Assembly: GCA_000827495.1 (NCBI GenBank)
Contig: KN817524.1
Span: 436,262 to 500,261, forward strand
DNA length: 64,000 bases
Source of the DNA: Hypholoma sublateritium FD-334 SS-4
Taxonomy: Eukaryota > Basidiomycota > Agaricomycetes > Agaricales > Strophariaceae
Direction: 5' to 3'
In this document: piece by piece, positions 11,972 to 24,952 of the stretch
How positions within the stretch are numbered: position 1 is the stretch's first letter
Layout: the number at the start of each line of letters is the position of its first letter
Position numbers and translations under genes: made by a program
The notes under the pieces: model-generated
What the model was told of the DNA's origin: nothing
Seen by the model: only the letters and a program-made list of their open reading frames with translations
The model's database searches: none

Positions 11972-14900
11972 TCATATTTGGGACAAGTTGAAAAGAATTT
12001 TAGAACTAATAATATGATGGGTAAGTAGATCATGTAGCAGGGGTTCCAATGCATTTTTCTTCTCTGTCAAGATAATCTTGTTGCAGAGCTTCGTATCCTC
12101 GAAAAGTTGCCTCGCCGCAGAGTGTGCGTACGATGTCGGCCATTTCGTCAATGCGCTGTTTGCAGAAATTGGTGATTGAGGCGGAGTGAAGAGGCAATGG
12201 AAACCATACCGTAACAAGGCTCGAAAATGCAACAATAGCTGTGGAGTGGTGTATCGTTAGTGTACGGTTTTTTATTCGAAAAATGAACTTGTACTGGTGG
12301 AGTAAACAGGCAATTGCTCGTCCTTAAAGACAGCCAAATAGGCTTCAGCAACTATCGGTGCAATTTGAAGGCGAAATTTCACGCACGAATAATATATCTA
12401 GCGTCAGTTGGTCCAGCTCAAGGCCAATACTGGATCCGTCTACGTGAGAAGGTCCTGCAGCATGCCTGGTATGCTCGTGGTTTCCGTCGCGCCAGATGTC
12501 ATTCGCGTCTGGAGTATCCTTAGTCTGCAGACGCGTTTTATTTGCGCTGTCAAGAGTGGAGCTTCGAGAGTTAGACGAATCGTAGAGGATAGTATTCAGG
12601 AAACGACCACTAGAATGATATTCGTGGTATACAAGGCGGTCTCTCAGCCTGGGCAGTTGGGCAGGCAAAGCATGGCCACCCGTGAGCGAGTTGGAAAGAA
12701 GGTTTATCATCATGAACGTGTCGGAGAGCTTTCGGTAAAACAACCAAGATTGCCTTAGATAGAGTCCAGTGAATGAAACACAAAACTTACAAAATTCGGG
12801 TTTAGATACGCAGTCTGTAGGAATAGCGATGAGTGAGGCCCCTCGTCATCTGAAATAAGAGCTTACTCGGCGAACGAGTGCACTGCACCACTTTACGTCC
12901 AACTTCGAGAACGATACAATCAGTACAGCAAGGGCGGCCAGCATCCGCACTCTGTTTGATTTGTAAGTTGCTTCGTCACACCGAGAATTTGAAGCGACTA
13001 TCACGTACTGTAAAGTATACAGTTCTGCATAAAGTGCATGAGGCCATGTGCCACTGATACCATCCGGAAATTAAGAACAATTTATTTGCAGATGGACATT
13101 ACGCACGCAAATTGTGGCTCAAATTGAGCAGTCGTCAGTGATGACTGGATGAATCGCAACCTTTGCTTCGGGCGACCTTTAAAGTCAGTGTATGGAGCAT
13201 TCCCCTGGCACTAGACGTACTGCAACAGTGATCACTCTCGCCGCAATTTTTCGCGTCCTCTTTTTCTTCTGTTTGAGCGACACGGCAGTCGGTTTGTCAC
13301 CATTGGCATTGGCTATGAAGGTTGCCTCCACCAGGAATGCTTCAACTTCGCCGGCAAAGATGTGGCCTACTTCGCCTGCAATAGCAGCTAAAGTCTTTCG
13401 AACAAGAATTCTTGACGACACGGGATTTGGGAAAAGCATAACAATGAGCTAAATGTTGGAAACACCGTCAGCCAACTTCTTCCACTTAAGCCGGGACTTA
13501 CAGAAGCTGCGAATCCGATGATAACAAGCAGCCTATTATGACCAATCAGTGATCCAACTCTTATTTTACTTTCCGGTTCAGAGAGATACGTACGCTCTCT
13601 TCCAGCCTATAGCCACACCCACCCCAGTTTTAGCCAAAAGGAATTGATTTGCATTTACCCAGCTATATCCAACAACTGAAAGAAAAACTTAGCAAACCAC
13701 CTGCGCCTTTTTAAAAAGCCGATGTACCAAAGACAGTTGTGACTCCTCCCACTAACCAGAAATTCATCTGCGAGAGCGGCGCAGATATACGTGCCAGGAG
13801 AAAAGGCGATATCACTATAGTCTAGAGAATCAATGATTAGTCCTTGCACAACGATAGAGAAAGAAACAGAAAGACTTGCTAATGCAATGACTACTCCGTA
13901 TGGATTACCATGTCCCAGCCCCGCTCCAATGTACCACAGAGTCATCCCAACTGTACATAGAATAGTATAAGATTGGATTTCTTATGGAAGACCTGACGCA
14001 CTGATGAGGCCTACAGCAGTTGCAGCGAATCGTAGAATGAAGCCTGCAATCTACCGCCACATGAGCATAGATTCCCGTGTATTTGGGTGGAAAAACCCTA
14101 CTTGATCCCCTGCATATGTTGCGAGCCCGAGCTGACAATGCAATGAAATGATTTTTCCATGGTGAATAGATGAAAACAACAAACCTGGGCCATGATCAGA
14201 GCCCAAATACCCTTGTTTTCATAATAGAACCAAGCACTTTGAGGGCAAACGGCCGGGATCCATAGCGCGACGGACACAATACCGCTTCGCAAAGCGAGTA
14301 TACCTTCTGGGGACTTGAAGAAACGAAATATGGGCGCGAGCTTGAACATCGCACGTCCGACGCCTGTTTTTGGAGAGAAGGCATCCGGGTTGCGTTTAAC
14401 TATAAAGAATGGTTGCATGGTTATTGAACATATAGATGGTCCAAGAGTAAAAACGCATACTAGGAGCATCCGCCAAGCGACCTGTCTCGTCGTCTTCCTT
14501 CTCTGCGTGCGTGGTTTTACTTACGTCGTTGTCCTCCTCCTCTAAGATCGAACTTGACTCTGAATCAATTCCACTGCCACTGGCGGGGTCGAATGACGAA
14601 GGATCCTGACTGCTTCCCATACTAAAAGGACTCTCCAAGCCCTCGAAATCGTCCCCTGTAATGCTATCTTTGAGGCTGGAGATACGTCCTGGAAACCAGA
14701 TTTTGACCGTTGGTCTCTGGGCATCGATAGTAATGATAATCTTGAGCATATCAACCATGCGTTCGGCGAAAGCATCGATAGTGTCGATAAATACGAAGCA
14801 AACGTATAGTGACCTTGGAGTTGGGTGAGTACAGTGTTCAAAGAAATGTTGATTATATACCTCGAAGCAAACATATCTGCGCTCTTCACCAATATTTTTG

Positions 14901-16796
14901 TTTCCGGATCGAAGAATTTCTCATACGGTTTGATCAGCTTTTTTCGTTCCACAAGTCTAAATTCTGACAGCGCTGCTACGAGTTCCTTCAGCTGTTTTGC
15001 CAGCATCTGCTGGCGTTCTTGAATCTGAACGACATCTTTTCGCTTGAACAGTCCAGTTAATCGACGACTGTTGGAATCTTGGAACCAACTGATAACACAG
15101 ATGAGCGTTGATTCAAGCGAGGCTCGAATATTTTCGGAGGCCAGTTGAAGGATAGGTAACAGAGAGTCCAGGTCGTGGCCATGCAATAGTTCACGTTCTT
15201 TGGTCTGAAAGAGGAGGGCCTGATATCGGCTAGGTTTCTGAGTACCAGAGCCTGGCTGTTCAACTGTCGGGTTGAGCTCCTTGATTTCCATTACATTGAT
15301 ATCATTCACGAAGGTGCTGAAAGAATGTAGACCACTAAAGCATAATTTACATCGTAAGAATTCAATGGCCCCCATTACACAAGTCAATCAGAGATGCCAT
15401 ACCTTGCGCGGAACATGATTGACTTTAATTCTGCATTGATTTTTCGCAGATCAGAAGGCCCCAGACGCCCAATGGAGGTGTCTATGTTTATGAACTTGAG
15501 TTGAGTATTGACTTCATTTGCCGCACGTATCAATTGCTCTCGCAGAAGAGTCCCTTTGGCATTCATTTGTGCCCACATCTCAGTGTCCGAGGGTGTCAGA
15601 CTGAGTGCATCTGATTGCAAACGAAGAATATCGAGAACTGGCTATATAATAACAATAATATGGTGTCAACTATGGCATCCACATCCTGATAATGTGTACG
15701 AAACTCACAGCCCAAAAGTTTTCCGCGAGAGATGTTCTACAATACGTTGCATTTGAGTGGTTGCTGAAATACATGAGCGAAAAAAAACACAAGTGCTTAC
15801 ACCCAAACATGGCTTAGACTCTCTGGAAAAATTAGAACCAAGCTTCCGATGGCGACCGGGATGTAAAATGTTGTCGGAAGGATAAACAATTTCGCCAAAG
15901 TGTAGTCTTTGGTTGGAATCACTATGAAATTCAGATTATTGAGCCAGGCAGGTATGTGTGCAAAGTGGAGTCGTACAAGGCCCAGTGGTGGTTATCTACG
16001 ATCGAGTAAGAGCAATTCACACCTACGCTCGCAGATGAAAACGGACATACCACATCCAAAACGATATTGCCAAAAATTGCCAAAATGGTGAGATTGGGAA
16101 GATATGCACGCATGGCCCCTAGTCCAAACGCTCCAACAAAAAGAAACGCGCCATACACCGCGGATGACCTTGGGTTGGTTGAGCTATAGATCGGCGCGCA
16201 ATGGGTTCGTGCTGTTTGAAAGACGTACCGCGGGTCTAAGAAATTTCCATGAAAGGTAAAAAGTTGAGTCTGTAAGGAAACAGATTGGCTTGGATCTATT
16301 CTACGTCAAATAAGTATGTATGTCACAATGTTTTCGACCATTAAGTCTACTCACGACGACGCCAATTTCTCCTTTTGCTGCATCAAAAGCGTTGAGCTTC
16401 GAGCAGCCAGAGCTGATGCCATGGCTGCGTTTCCCCATGCCCACCCTAGTAGCATTCCTATTAGTAGCGTAATCGCAGCGACAAGAAATACGGAAAGCGC
16501 CAGCGACGGGGGGAGTATAACAGCAACAAGTCTACACTTAAATTCAGCTCTATCGGACTCAATCAAAGATACGCTTTTCTTTACAGCGAGAAAAAGGCTG
16601 CCTGCCCCATGGTGTCCGACGTTTTCCTCGAGACCAACAGTATCGCAGTCGCCGCGAATGCGGCACAGCATCGAATCCATGTCTTCATAGTTCGTCTTGA
16701 CTTGAATGCCAGATTCACCCATGCAAATGGTCCTGGTGCTGCATCTGTCCGGAGCGTCTTCATTGATTCATCTTCTTTTGACGAGTCCTCGGTCAT
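11972..16796 (-). CDS. Bre4-like multi-pass membrane protein (ArAE_2_N / DUF2421 type)
   Basis: A long intron-rich gene for a membrane protein resembling the fungal Bre4 (brefeldin A sensitivity) and aromatic-acid-exporter-like group. Starting at 16796 (MTEDSSKEDES), the protein reads WVNLAFKSRR, a hydrophobic helix, and MGQAAFFSL. Then come VAVILPPSLALSVFL, GMLLGWAWGNAAMASAL, LPNLTILAIFGNIVLDV and LIFPESLSHVW, which together mark the N-terminal membrane half. A soluble central part (KPYEKFFDPETKILVKSADM) follows, then a second set of membrane helices (for example LWYIGAGLGHGNPYGVVIAL) and a C-terminal domain ending near LEPLLHDLL. The transported substrate is not known. Exon boundaries in the middle were not all resolved. 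Stop at 11972-11974. The ATG at 16796 is the first in the frame. Confidence 0.82.
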
Positions 16797-17683
16797 TTGT
16801 GAGCGCAGATGTGCAGTGATGCAAGCACTAAGTGTGCGGAGAGGGGTAAGAAGTACGTTGCAGAAACGCCTGCTGCATAGTCGCACTCCGAGGCAACTCC
16901 GAGGGGAATCGGAGGCGAGTTGTGCCTGCTTTTACGTCATGGCAGCCAAGGGAAATCTAAATTTGGAATTTGATCGGACAGGTACGGTGACTGTGGACAC
17001 TGGACTTGCTGTGGACTGGTCTGTATTTTGATATTCCTTCCAAGTAATTGACATTCACATCGCACTCAAGTCTCACTTGCATAATCATTGCATACGCACA
17101 AAATAATTTGAGAGTAGTCGAGCAACTTCGCGTAAGAAGCATTATTATGGGAGCCCTCGACCGCTCGTAATAAGGCGACCACATAAGTACTTACTCTCTT
17201 TCCCAAAGCTTTCCGTCTTTTTGCAGTCAGACATGATGCACGTACTATAATCAGTTCGACTGATGGTCCCTCGTCGCGGCCGCCTGGTGGACGGCGCGTG
17301 CCGGTCCCCGGAAGCCATGCGCCTCTGCGAGTCGCCTCGTTGCCGTCAGTGTTTTCCGTAGCCCGCTTTCAACTTCAGCAGCACCTCCAGGGCCCAAGAT
17401 TTCACATATGATACTTGTTATTTCTAGCTCTTACATAAAAGAGTGATCTACGTTCTTCAAAATACAAAGTTGTAAGTAAAAAATTAGAAAGGTTGTGCAG
17501 GTATATGTTCCTCAAGGTAGGCCTATGGATATTCTTAGCAACAGCAGCGTGTAGATGGGGGGAAGCAGGGATAAAATTTGGCGGCCTAAATTCAGTAGGG
17601 CATTAGTTTGATACAATCTGGCCCTCAGCAGATTGTCTGTACATTTCAAGCCTACCCAACCACTTTTGCCACATAGCTTTCTA
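16797..17683. other. Intergenic with a GC-rich island
   Basis: About 890 bp between the Bre4-like start and the stop codon of the lipid kinase. Mostly AT-balanced, but about 17260-17400 is strikingly GC-rich. On the minus strand this block reads without a stop for about 45 codons (containing EVESGLRKTLTATRRLAEAH), with a possible splice acceptor before it. No family was recognised. A direct repeat ACTCCGAGG occurs twice at 16885-16904. Confidence 0.4.
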
Positions 17684-19668
17684 CTAGGCACTCAAGGGAG
17701 GGGCTCGGGGCTCAAATTTTGCCGCGTAGCGCCCATAGCAGCTGAGCAACGTCGCAGGGTTCTTGTAAACCTCGACTTCAAATTCTTCGAAGGGAAATGG
17801 CTCCCCATCGACAGACAGATGTCCGTCCTTCTGGAGTGGCTTTACCCGGTAACTATGTGCCTTGACGTAGTGCACCTGATGTCGATGAGGTCAACGATCA
17901 CGATCAAGTAGACATGTCTTCCACACCTTTGGATGCCAGTATGTCTTGCCTTCATGAGCACCATCCATAGAAGCGAACAGGTCTCCCCTTGTGGGCTGTT
18001 TTATTACATTAGCGCACGGCTAGTGGGTCAACAGAGAGTACTGACATCTGTCATCACAGTCAGATCAATGAGACCGTCGTCCGGTACAGATACCGGGAAG
18101 GCCATAAAATCTCTTATAGACAATGTGAGCAACATGTCCCACCGCCTGCGCCATACCCCTTACCGGCCAACGTAAGGACCTTTGCCGGCATATAAATATA
18201 TGATTGGGTGAGGAAATATTGTCCAGCCCTCTTCGTCCTGTTCATAGCGTTCGCGTGAAATATCGTCGAAACTATACTGGGTATTTGCTGAGAGAGGTGA
18301 TGGTAATATATGTTCCCCTGTGAGTGTATGGTGCCTATTCGCTACGTCTGAAGCCATCTTGTACTTGTCGTTTTCGGCTAGTTTGTACGATAGCTGTATA
18401 GGCGATTTCTTCTTGGTTAAAACTGTATATATAGATTAGACGTAAAATATAGATCATTGTAAACGATCGCTTACTCCCTCGAAGAAGCCCATATAAGAAT
18501 CTAGATTCGCCCATCCAGCGAAGATTATCCGTCCCCACATCTAAATCAGCCATTAAACCAAGGGCTTGAGACATAAATGATATAGTCCGCTTTCCGCCCT
18601 GAGTGAAGGCAAGTATATCCACTTTCATTGGTTGTCCTGAGCACAAAATCAATGCATTTACATCCCACGAAGCACTACTGTGGTTTGTTTTACCTTTAAT
18701 GGCATTTAAAGTGGCTGCAAGAACGTCAAGGCCTTCCTAAAATGTTGTCAAGACGTTGAGAAGTCAGTTCGAAAGCTCGGGTAAAAATTGAGTACCTCTC
18801 TTCCAAGGAGGTTGAGGCAAAGTCCATTCCCGGAGCCTGTTGGTATGGGAGCAACAGGGATCGAAAACGCAGTAATTGGATCTTCATGTTGTGCGAAGCC
18901 GTTTAGGATTTCGTGGACCAGGCCGTCTCCAGAAACCGTGATCACTGCATCGAAATCGAGTGACAAAGTTTGGCACATAGTCTGAGCCTGCCCTTGATGA
19001 GTAGTGACTGGAAAAGTTTGCTCAATAAAATGGTCAGTATACATCGACGAAGCACGCACAGTGAACTTTGAATGAACAGCCAGCAGCCTTCAAAGTAGGC
19101 TCGACCTTTTTCTCGAATATAGTAACAGCTTTCTTCTGCATGTTCGAAGAATGTATGAGGTGCAGTCCTGGTCATATAAATATCATACAAACAGCGTACC
19201 CTGCCCCCATACGGATTTACGAAAACCATAAAGCGGCGTGAGCGCTTGATACCGAAGGCTTTGGTTATATTAATGATGTGGAGGGAAGAAACGAATGATT
19301 TGGCCGTACCATCGTAAACAGTTTTCATCACCGATTCACTCCATTCAGCGGCGTGCTCGGCTTGCGACTGATCAACTTTTCCTTCGACAACGACAAGATG
19401 CAGCGCCTTTTTCTTCTTGGTCAGGTACGCAACTGTTAGCGCACATGTATCGTCGTCGAAAGAGGCCTTGAGGACATGCCGGTACCCGATATCATGGTGA
19501 ATGTCCGGCTTCGATTCTGTGTAAGGGTTTACAGTGTTATCGTTGAGGAAAATTCAAAGGTGGCTCATACTTACGCGTATATTTCTGAAGAGATAAACTG
19601 CCGTCATTCAACACGAATTTCGCATGGGATAATGGCCCTATCTGTATGGATAGGTTTTTGCCTTGCAT
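17684..19668 (-). CDS. Sphingoid long-chain base kinase (LCB4/5-like)
   Basis: Phosphorylates sphingoid bases at membranes. The start at 19668 gives MQGKNLSIQIGPL. The lipid-kinase catalytic domain then appears as RFMVFVNPYGG, TTHQGQAQTM, and the nucleotide-binding VSGDGLVHEILNGFAQH. VAPIPTGSGNGLCLNLLGRE follows, and then SFMSQALGLMADLDVGTDNLRWMGESRF, given here as one continuous block and typical of sphingosine kinases. The C-terminus has SVDGEPFPFEEFEVEVYK, the conserved closing element, and stops at 17684-17686. Multiple short GT-AG introns. The family and the substrate class are clear; which yeast paralogue it corresponds to is not. Confidence 0.94.
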
Positions 19669-20344
19669 GAAAGACCAAGTGAAATAGACGGATTTTAGGG
19701 GCTTTTAAAATGCACGTAAAACGTTGGTAAAACGGCGCAGCTTCAGGGGCCAGTCACTAGTCACTAGTCAAGGTCCAGAGTTCAAGCTAAGCTCAAGAGG
19801 CCGCCGCAGTAGTTCTAATTCAATATGTCGAGAGTGAACTCGAACACGTGAAAACGATAGCAGCTGACCAAGGTATAATTTAAATGACGCCGGGCCGATT
19901 CTTCAGGTTCTTGTACCGGTCTTTACTGCCAACTTCGCAAAACACTTACATATATGCTCGGTGCTGTAAGTAACAGGTACTATCTGGGTTAGGGTTGGGG
20001 GTTGACACGGACGCATAGAAATAGAACTCATGTACAACTCTGACATATGGTATGCCACAATGGAGTATAAATGGATTCAAAAAAAACAGAAATTTCAAGC
20101 TTGTTACTTTCATCCAATTTCCTTGTTCGAATAACCAAAAACACTGCACTGCTAATCCAAATGCTGTTTTAACGATCCTTTTAATGTTGCATTGAGTAAT
20201 CTATAAAATGACTACTATCTTAAGCAAGGGATATTACAAATTTTTACAGCAGATTGCATACGACGACAGTTTAAAAAAAGGAGATTCCTCATTAAGTCTT
20301 CTTGGCCAATTAGCGAATAAGACGTAGAACATTGTACAGTAAAA
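19669..20344. other. Intergenic, lipid kinase promoter side
   Basis: About 675 bp between the kinase start and the sulfate permease stop. Contains a CACGTG hexamer at 19845-19850 and the heptamer array at 19752-19772. No coding segment or RNA gene was recognised. Confidence 0.5.
19752..19772. repeat. 7-bp tandem repeat array (AGTCACT)n
   Basis: Two perfect copies of AGTCACT followed by AGTCAAG, about 85 bp upstream of the lipid-kinase start codon. Same unit length as the other intergenic arrays in this window but a different sequence. Confidence 0.75.
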
Positions 20345-23141
20345 TTAAGAATGAGTGCGACCCAGTCCACTTTCGGCTGCTCTTACTGCGCCTGCAAGAT
20401 CAACGTGGAAGAAGGGGGTATCCGGGGAGACGAGGGGAACGAAGCCTCCCTTGGATGCTGTTGAGTCCGTGGAGGAGTGTCGCTTCTTGATTCCAGTTTC
20501 AACATCTATTTTTTCGCTGTCCGTCTTGGCCAATTCAGAGAATTCCGAAGGGTCTTCGCGATATGGGTGGACGGCGGCCAGTTCTTGTGTTTGTCCCGAC
20601 GGTGTTCCAACGCCAAATCCGCCGGCGACGAGAGCACGGCGAATCCAGGGAGAAAGGACAGTCGCAAAGTGGAACTGGAAATAGTCGGAAAAGGTGAGAA
20701 CATGATAAGTTATAATTAGAAATTACAAACCTCTACGTGGCCGTCAGCCCATTTCTCTATCTCGGTCCTTGCATCAATGAGGGCTTGGGTGGCCGTTGTG
20801 TCAATGTGGGATCTAAAAAGTTCGGTAGCGTGAGTAGTCCTATATTTATTGTCTGGGTCCTCTAATCACGTACACGGTTGAGAAGTCGAGAACAATGGCA
20901 TGGAGGGCAGGTTTCCTCAAGTTGGCTTCCTGCTCGTCGGCGGCAGAAGTACCACGAGGTGGGCCCGGGTCGTTCCAAGAGCGGTCGGAAAGTTTTACAG
21001 TGGACATATCTTTGCCACGCCTCATGTTGTCCTTGACGTAATCGACCAGAGCGGAGTTGACAATGGAGGCGTTGGGGAAGAGGTAACTCTCCTCAAATCT
21101 GTAGACAAGGACGCCTGGGGCAGGAGGAACAACTTTGATGTCCTGATGATTGATCCCGTTCACATTGAGAGGGAGGAAGATGTCACGAGTTCCGTTCTTC
21201 TCTGAGCTCGGTTCTTCATGGACAACGACTTTCCCCAGGAATGAGCCACGGGGATGGGCAATACGTACTAGTAGGAGGAATCCAGATGCGGCGATGGAGG
21301 TGTAGATTCCGTTCTCGATGGTGGAAAACACAGTAACGAGTACCGCGGCCCACCAGATGAGGAACTCCAAGGGAGAAACGCGCCAATATGAATACACCTG
21401 ATATAGTCGTTATTTTCCGTCAAGAATCGTGTGGCAGAACATCGTACCTGAGATGGTGATGCTACGAGATCAGCAACAGCGTGGATGATAACAGCTGATA
21501 GGCCAGCAGTAGGAATCCAGAAGAATGCGCTGGTCAAGCCATATAGAGCGACGATGACAACGACAGCTGTGATGATTCCTGCAGCAGGTGTGCGTACTCC
21601 AGATTTCGATTTGAGTGCTGAGCGAGAGAAAGACCCGGTTGCAGGATATGCCCCGAAGACAGAGCCAATGGTGTTTGTTACTCCAATAGCGATAAGTTCT
21701 TGATTCGGGTTAATTTTGTATCCGTTGACCCGTCCGAACGCTGTATAAAATTTAGTCCAAGGTATAACTATTTTATACGATTACTTACACTTTGAGATAG
21801 CAATGTGTTCAAGAAGTAGGATGATGGTTGCAACGGGCAGTTCAGGAGCCAAGGCTGCAAGGAGAGCGGGGTCGAGGTTAGGCTGTGCGATGTGTTTGAA
21901 GCCAGACGGGACAGTCAACAAGATCTTTATAGGATATTTGTTCGTGCCCAATTTGTGGCTGCGGCAGTAGAGCCAAGCGGCGATAGTGAGGATAATGACG
22001 ACGAACGCATTGCGCAGAACACTTATGAAGAAAAAGATACGAGCTACAAAAATTGTTCGTTAGATATCTTTCGGTAAATATTTGAGAACACAAACCTCGT
22101 CGAGGGAATTTCTTGGAGAAATACACACAGAAACTGCGAATCAGATAAAGGGAAACAAGACCAGTCAAACCCCATGCAGCATCCAACTTGGTGTTAGGTA
22201 GACCCTTCAGGGTGTTGATGATAACATGGAAAGTGGCCGCTCTCGTGCTGTTCGGTGGATGTCAGTAAAGCTGGAAAAAGAGGAGGTAAAGGTCTACTGA
22301 CTTGAACCCAGTTATTCCCATGAGTCCAGGGACCTGGCCGGCAGCGATGTTGATAGCAGAGCCAGTCATAAATCCGCTGACAGCGGGCGCAGGGATAAAT
22401 TCCACGAGCCAGCCAAGGCGCAGGAGGCCAATTCCGAGAACGATGAACCCGCAAATAAACGCGAGAACACTTGCAATTTGGGGCCCACCCCATTGGCCTG
22501 GGTGGTGTGCGTCGACATGTGCGATAACTTTTGAGACAGTGAGGGACATGACAGCAACAGGCCCGATAGACACATCCTTTGACGTAGCAAAGAACTGAAA
22601 TGGCGATGTCAGCGGAGAGTATCATCGAGAGGAGAGGAGCAACAAATTTACACAGTAGATGAGTACGCCGACGAAGGAGGAATAGAGGCCATATTCCGCT
22701 GGGAGAGTTGCGATCTGTAATATACAGTTATGATTATGACATGGAGACAACGGTTCGGGAAGACGCACAAGAGCATAGGACATTCCTTGCGGCACGACCA
22801 CCAGACCAACGGTCAACCCCGCAATTACATCACCAGTGAGCCATCCCAAATCTGCTCAATGGTTAGCAACTTCGTATTGCAGGGGAGGCGATGAAGTACA
22901 GACTATAGTTCCTGATCCAGCCCAAGATTGGAAACAGGCTTAGTAGGTAGCCCGTTATCTAGTTAGCGAAGTAGATGTATCAATTACACCGTAGGAAGCC
23001 ACATCACAACCCGGAACATACCTTGGAACCTGGGTTCTTAAAGATTTTTTCGACATATTCCACGGAAGAAGCGACGGGAACAACGGTCTCCGGGTAGTCT
23101 ATCCAGCGTTTTCCAAGTCGTTTTGCTGTTTGAAAAGACAT
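20345..23141 (-). CDS. SulP-family sulfate permease with STAS domain
   Basis: Plasma-membrane sulfate uptake transporter of the SUL1/SUL2 type. The start at 23141 gives MSFQTAKRLGKRWIDYPE. The membrane part follows: LGWLTGDVIAGLTVGLVVVP, then QGMSYALVRLP, ATLPAEYGLYSSFVG, DVSIGPVAVMSLTVSKV, PAPAVSGFMTGSAINI, GLMGITGF, ELIAIGVTNTIGSVFGAYPA and TGSFSRSALKSKSGVRTP. The cytosolic STAS region includes GVLVYRFEESYLFPNA, AIVLDFSTV-SHIDTTATQAL and a C-terminal tail ending LGRTHS. At least ten exons. A strong family match over the full length. Its promoter faces the 1.8-kb gap, but no CACGTG box was seen close to the start. Confidence 0.96.
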
Positions 23142-24952
23142 TGCGACAGGAGAGGGTGAGAGCCTAGCACGAAAGAAATGGGTTGATGGGACTTCGCTTT
23201 TATACGAGTCATTTATTTGAATTTTCGTCGCAGTGGAGATAGATCCTTCCCGATTTGTTTCTCTGTCGGGAATGCAGAGTGTGCCCAGAAAGCAGTGCGC
23301 CCTAACGCTACAGAAACTATTCCTCCAAAATTCGAAAGGCACAAGTTTTTTGAATACATTTTTTCTAGTGCCTGCACGAAATTCGCCATTGTGGTAAGAG
23401 CATTAGGTAGTTATTGAGAAGACGATCTTCGATCGGGCCCGTAGCCATCAGGAGATAAGTCGCAGGGAGGAATGAGCACCACTGTCGCGACATCAGCAGA
23501 GGATGGCGCCATAGCAGGACGCGCCGCTTCTGGTACCTATTACGCTACAAATAACATTCCCACGCCTCATACGTTGACCCTTATAATTATCCTCCTAAAA
23601 ATAAACAATGCCTGTGCAATGCCTGTGATCAAATTGTCTCCCTCAGTACAAAAATGGCATGAGAATACACGAGCTTGCAGCAGCTGGACGGCTCGTATTA
23701 ATGTAGTATGTTGGCTCTAAGAAAGCTTCGGGGCTGTATACGGTCTTTCGAGAAGACTTGAGGACGAGAACTCCCAAGGTCCGATAGGCCGACATTTCAA
23801 TAATATTTCAGTGATATTTCAGTATGGCCAAGTCCGCCATATAAGGGCGTGTGCCCTCGCAGCGTTTCGCACACATTTGTTTGACAGTTGCATTGCAGTT
23901 ACAAGCGCTCGCAATATTTGATGGGAATGGCGCCTTGAAGCGCAAAGTACCACAGGCCCGAGTCGTCCGTTACTGAATATTTGATTGGGCAGTGGCGGCG
24001 GTGGTGAGATGTATGTTACATATTGGAGGCCCGACAGCCTGTTCATAGTCAGAGGATGTCCAGAGGGGACTCGAGAGTACTAGTCGCAAGGCCATTCACT
24101 CATTTGGCATATGCAGAATCCGAACATCTCAGTTATAAAATCTTTTGCAGCAGGTGTGTAGTTTGAATAAATCTACTTGAACACCACTGCAGAGCCGGAC
24201 TTTGCGACAATCAACTGCATGCCGAACACTCCACCGAGTGTGCAATGCCACGAATCAGCGGAGTCACTTTCGGTGGAAACCTACATCCTGAACATATTGG
24301 CTAAACCCCGCGATATGGAGGCGTCTAAACAAATCTTGAACAATGCATCCAAATCGTAGGACCTTGAACGCTGGCACTTGTATCAAATAAGTTCGGCAGC
24401 CCCGCCCAAGACTCAAGTGCTTCATAGCAATGTGATCGCATTCCTTCGTGCTGTCTAAGTTCATATCCCACAGAGCTACTGAGGGGAAACGGAGAAGCAT
24501 CAGCAACTGGACCAGTGGGTTGAACTACTTACGTCGATAAAATCTCGGTGAGTTTGAAGGCTACTTGGGACGCCACAAGCGCCTGCGGCATCGATGATTA
24601 GCATTCCCACGTTCTGCTAAACGCCCACGTTTAAAGGCGACACAAGACGGCAAAAGAAATAGACATAGAGTTGCTTCGCGTACGTCACTTTGGGATTGGA
24701 AATGGCAAGGAAATGGCCAAAGGCGTTTATAAATTGTGAGTGGATATGATGGGAGAGTCAAATTAGGCAAGAGTTTGATGCGTGGCAAAGCCCAGCACAG
24801 CAAACACTGGCGATTCGCCTCGTCGTCGTTTGTTTCATCTTGCCCCAAATCCCCTTCCCACTTTCTCCGTCTCTCCAGGCCAGTGCGCGGTGCGCCTGTA
24901 TTCACTATCACGACACACAAATTTCCACTATCTGCCCATTCGATACGCTTTA
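23142..24952. other. Long intergenic region between divergent sulfate permease and STRAP
   Basis: At about 1.8 kb this is the longest stretch without a recognised gene. Two short direct repeats occur: AATGCCTGTG twice at about 23607-23627, and ATATTTCAGT twice at about 23803-23823. Short open frames exist on both strands (for example 23472-23720 plus), but none shows a family motif or convincing exon structure. It probably holds the two promoters. Confidence 0.45.

Noticed and set aside
23472..23720. 82-residue plus-strand open frame in the long gap
   Set aside because: Low-complexity reading without splice partners or family signal.
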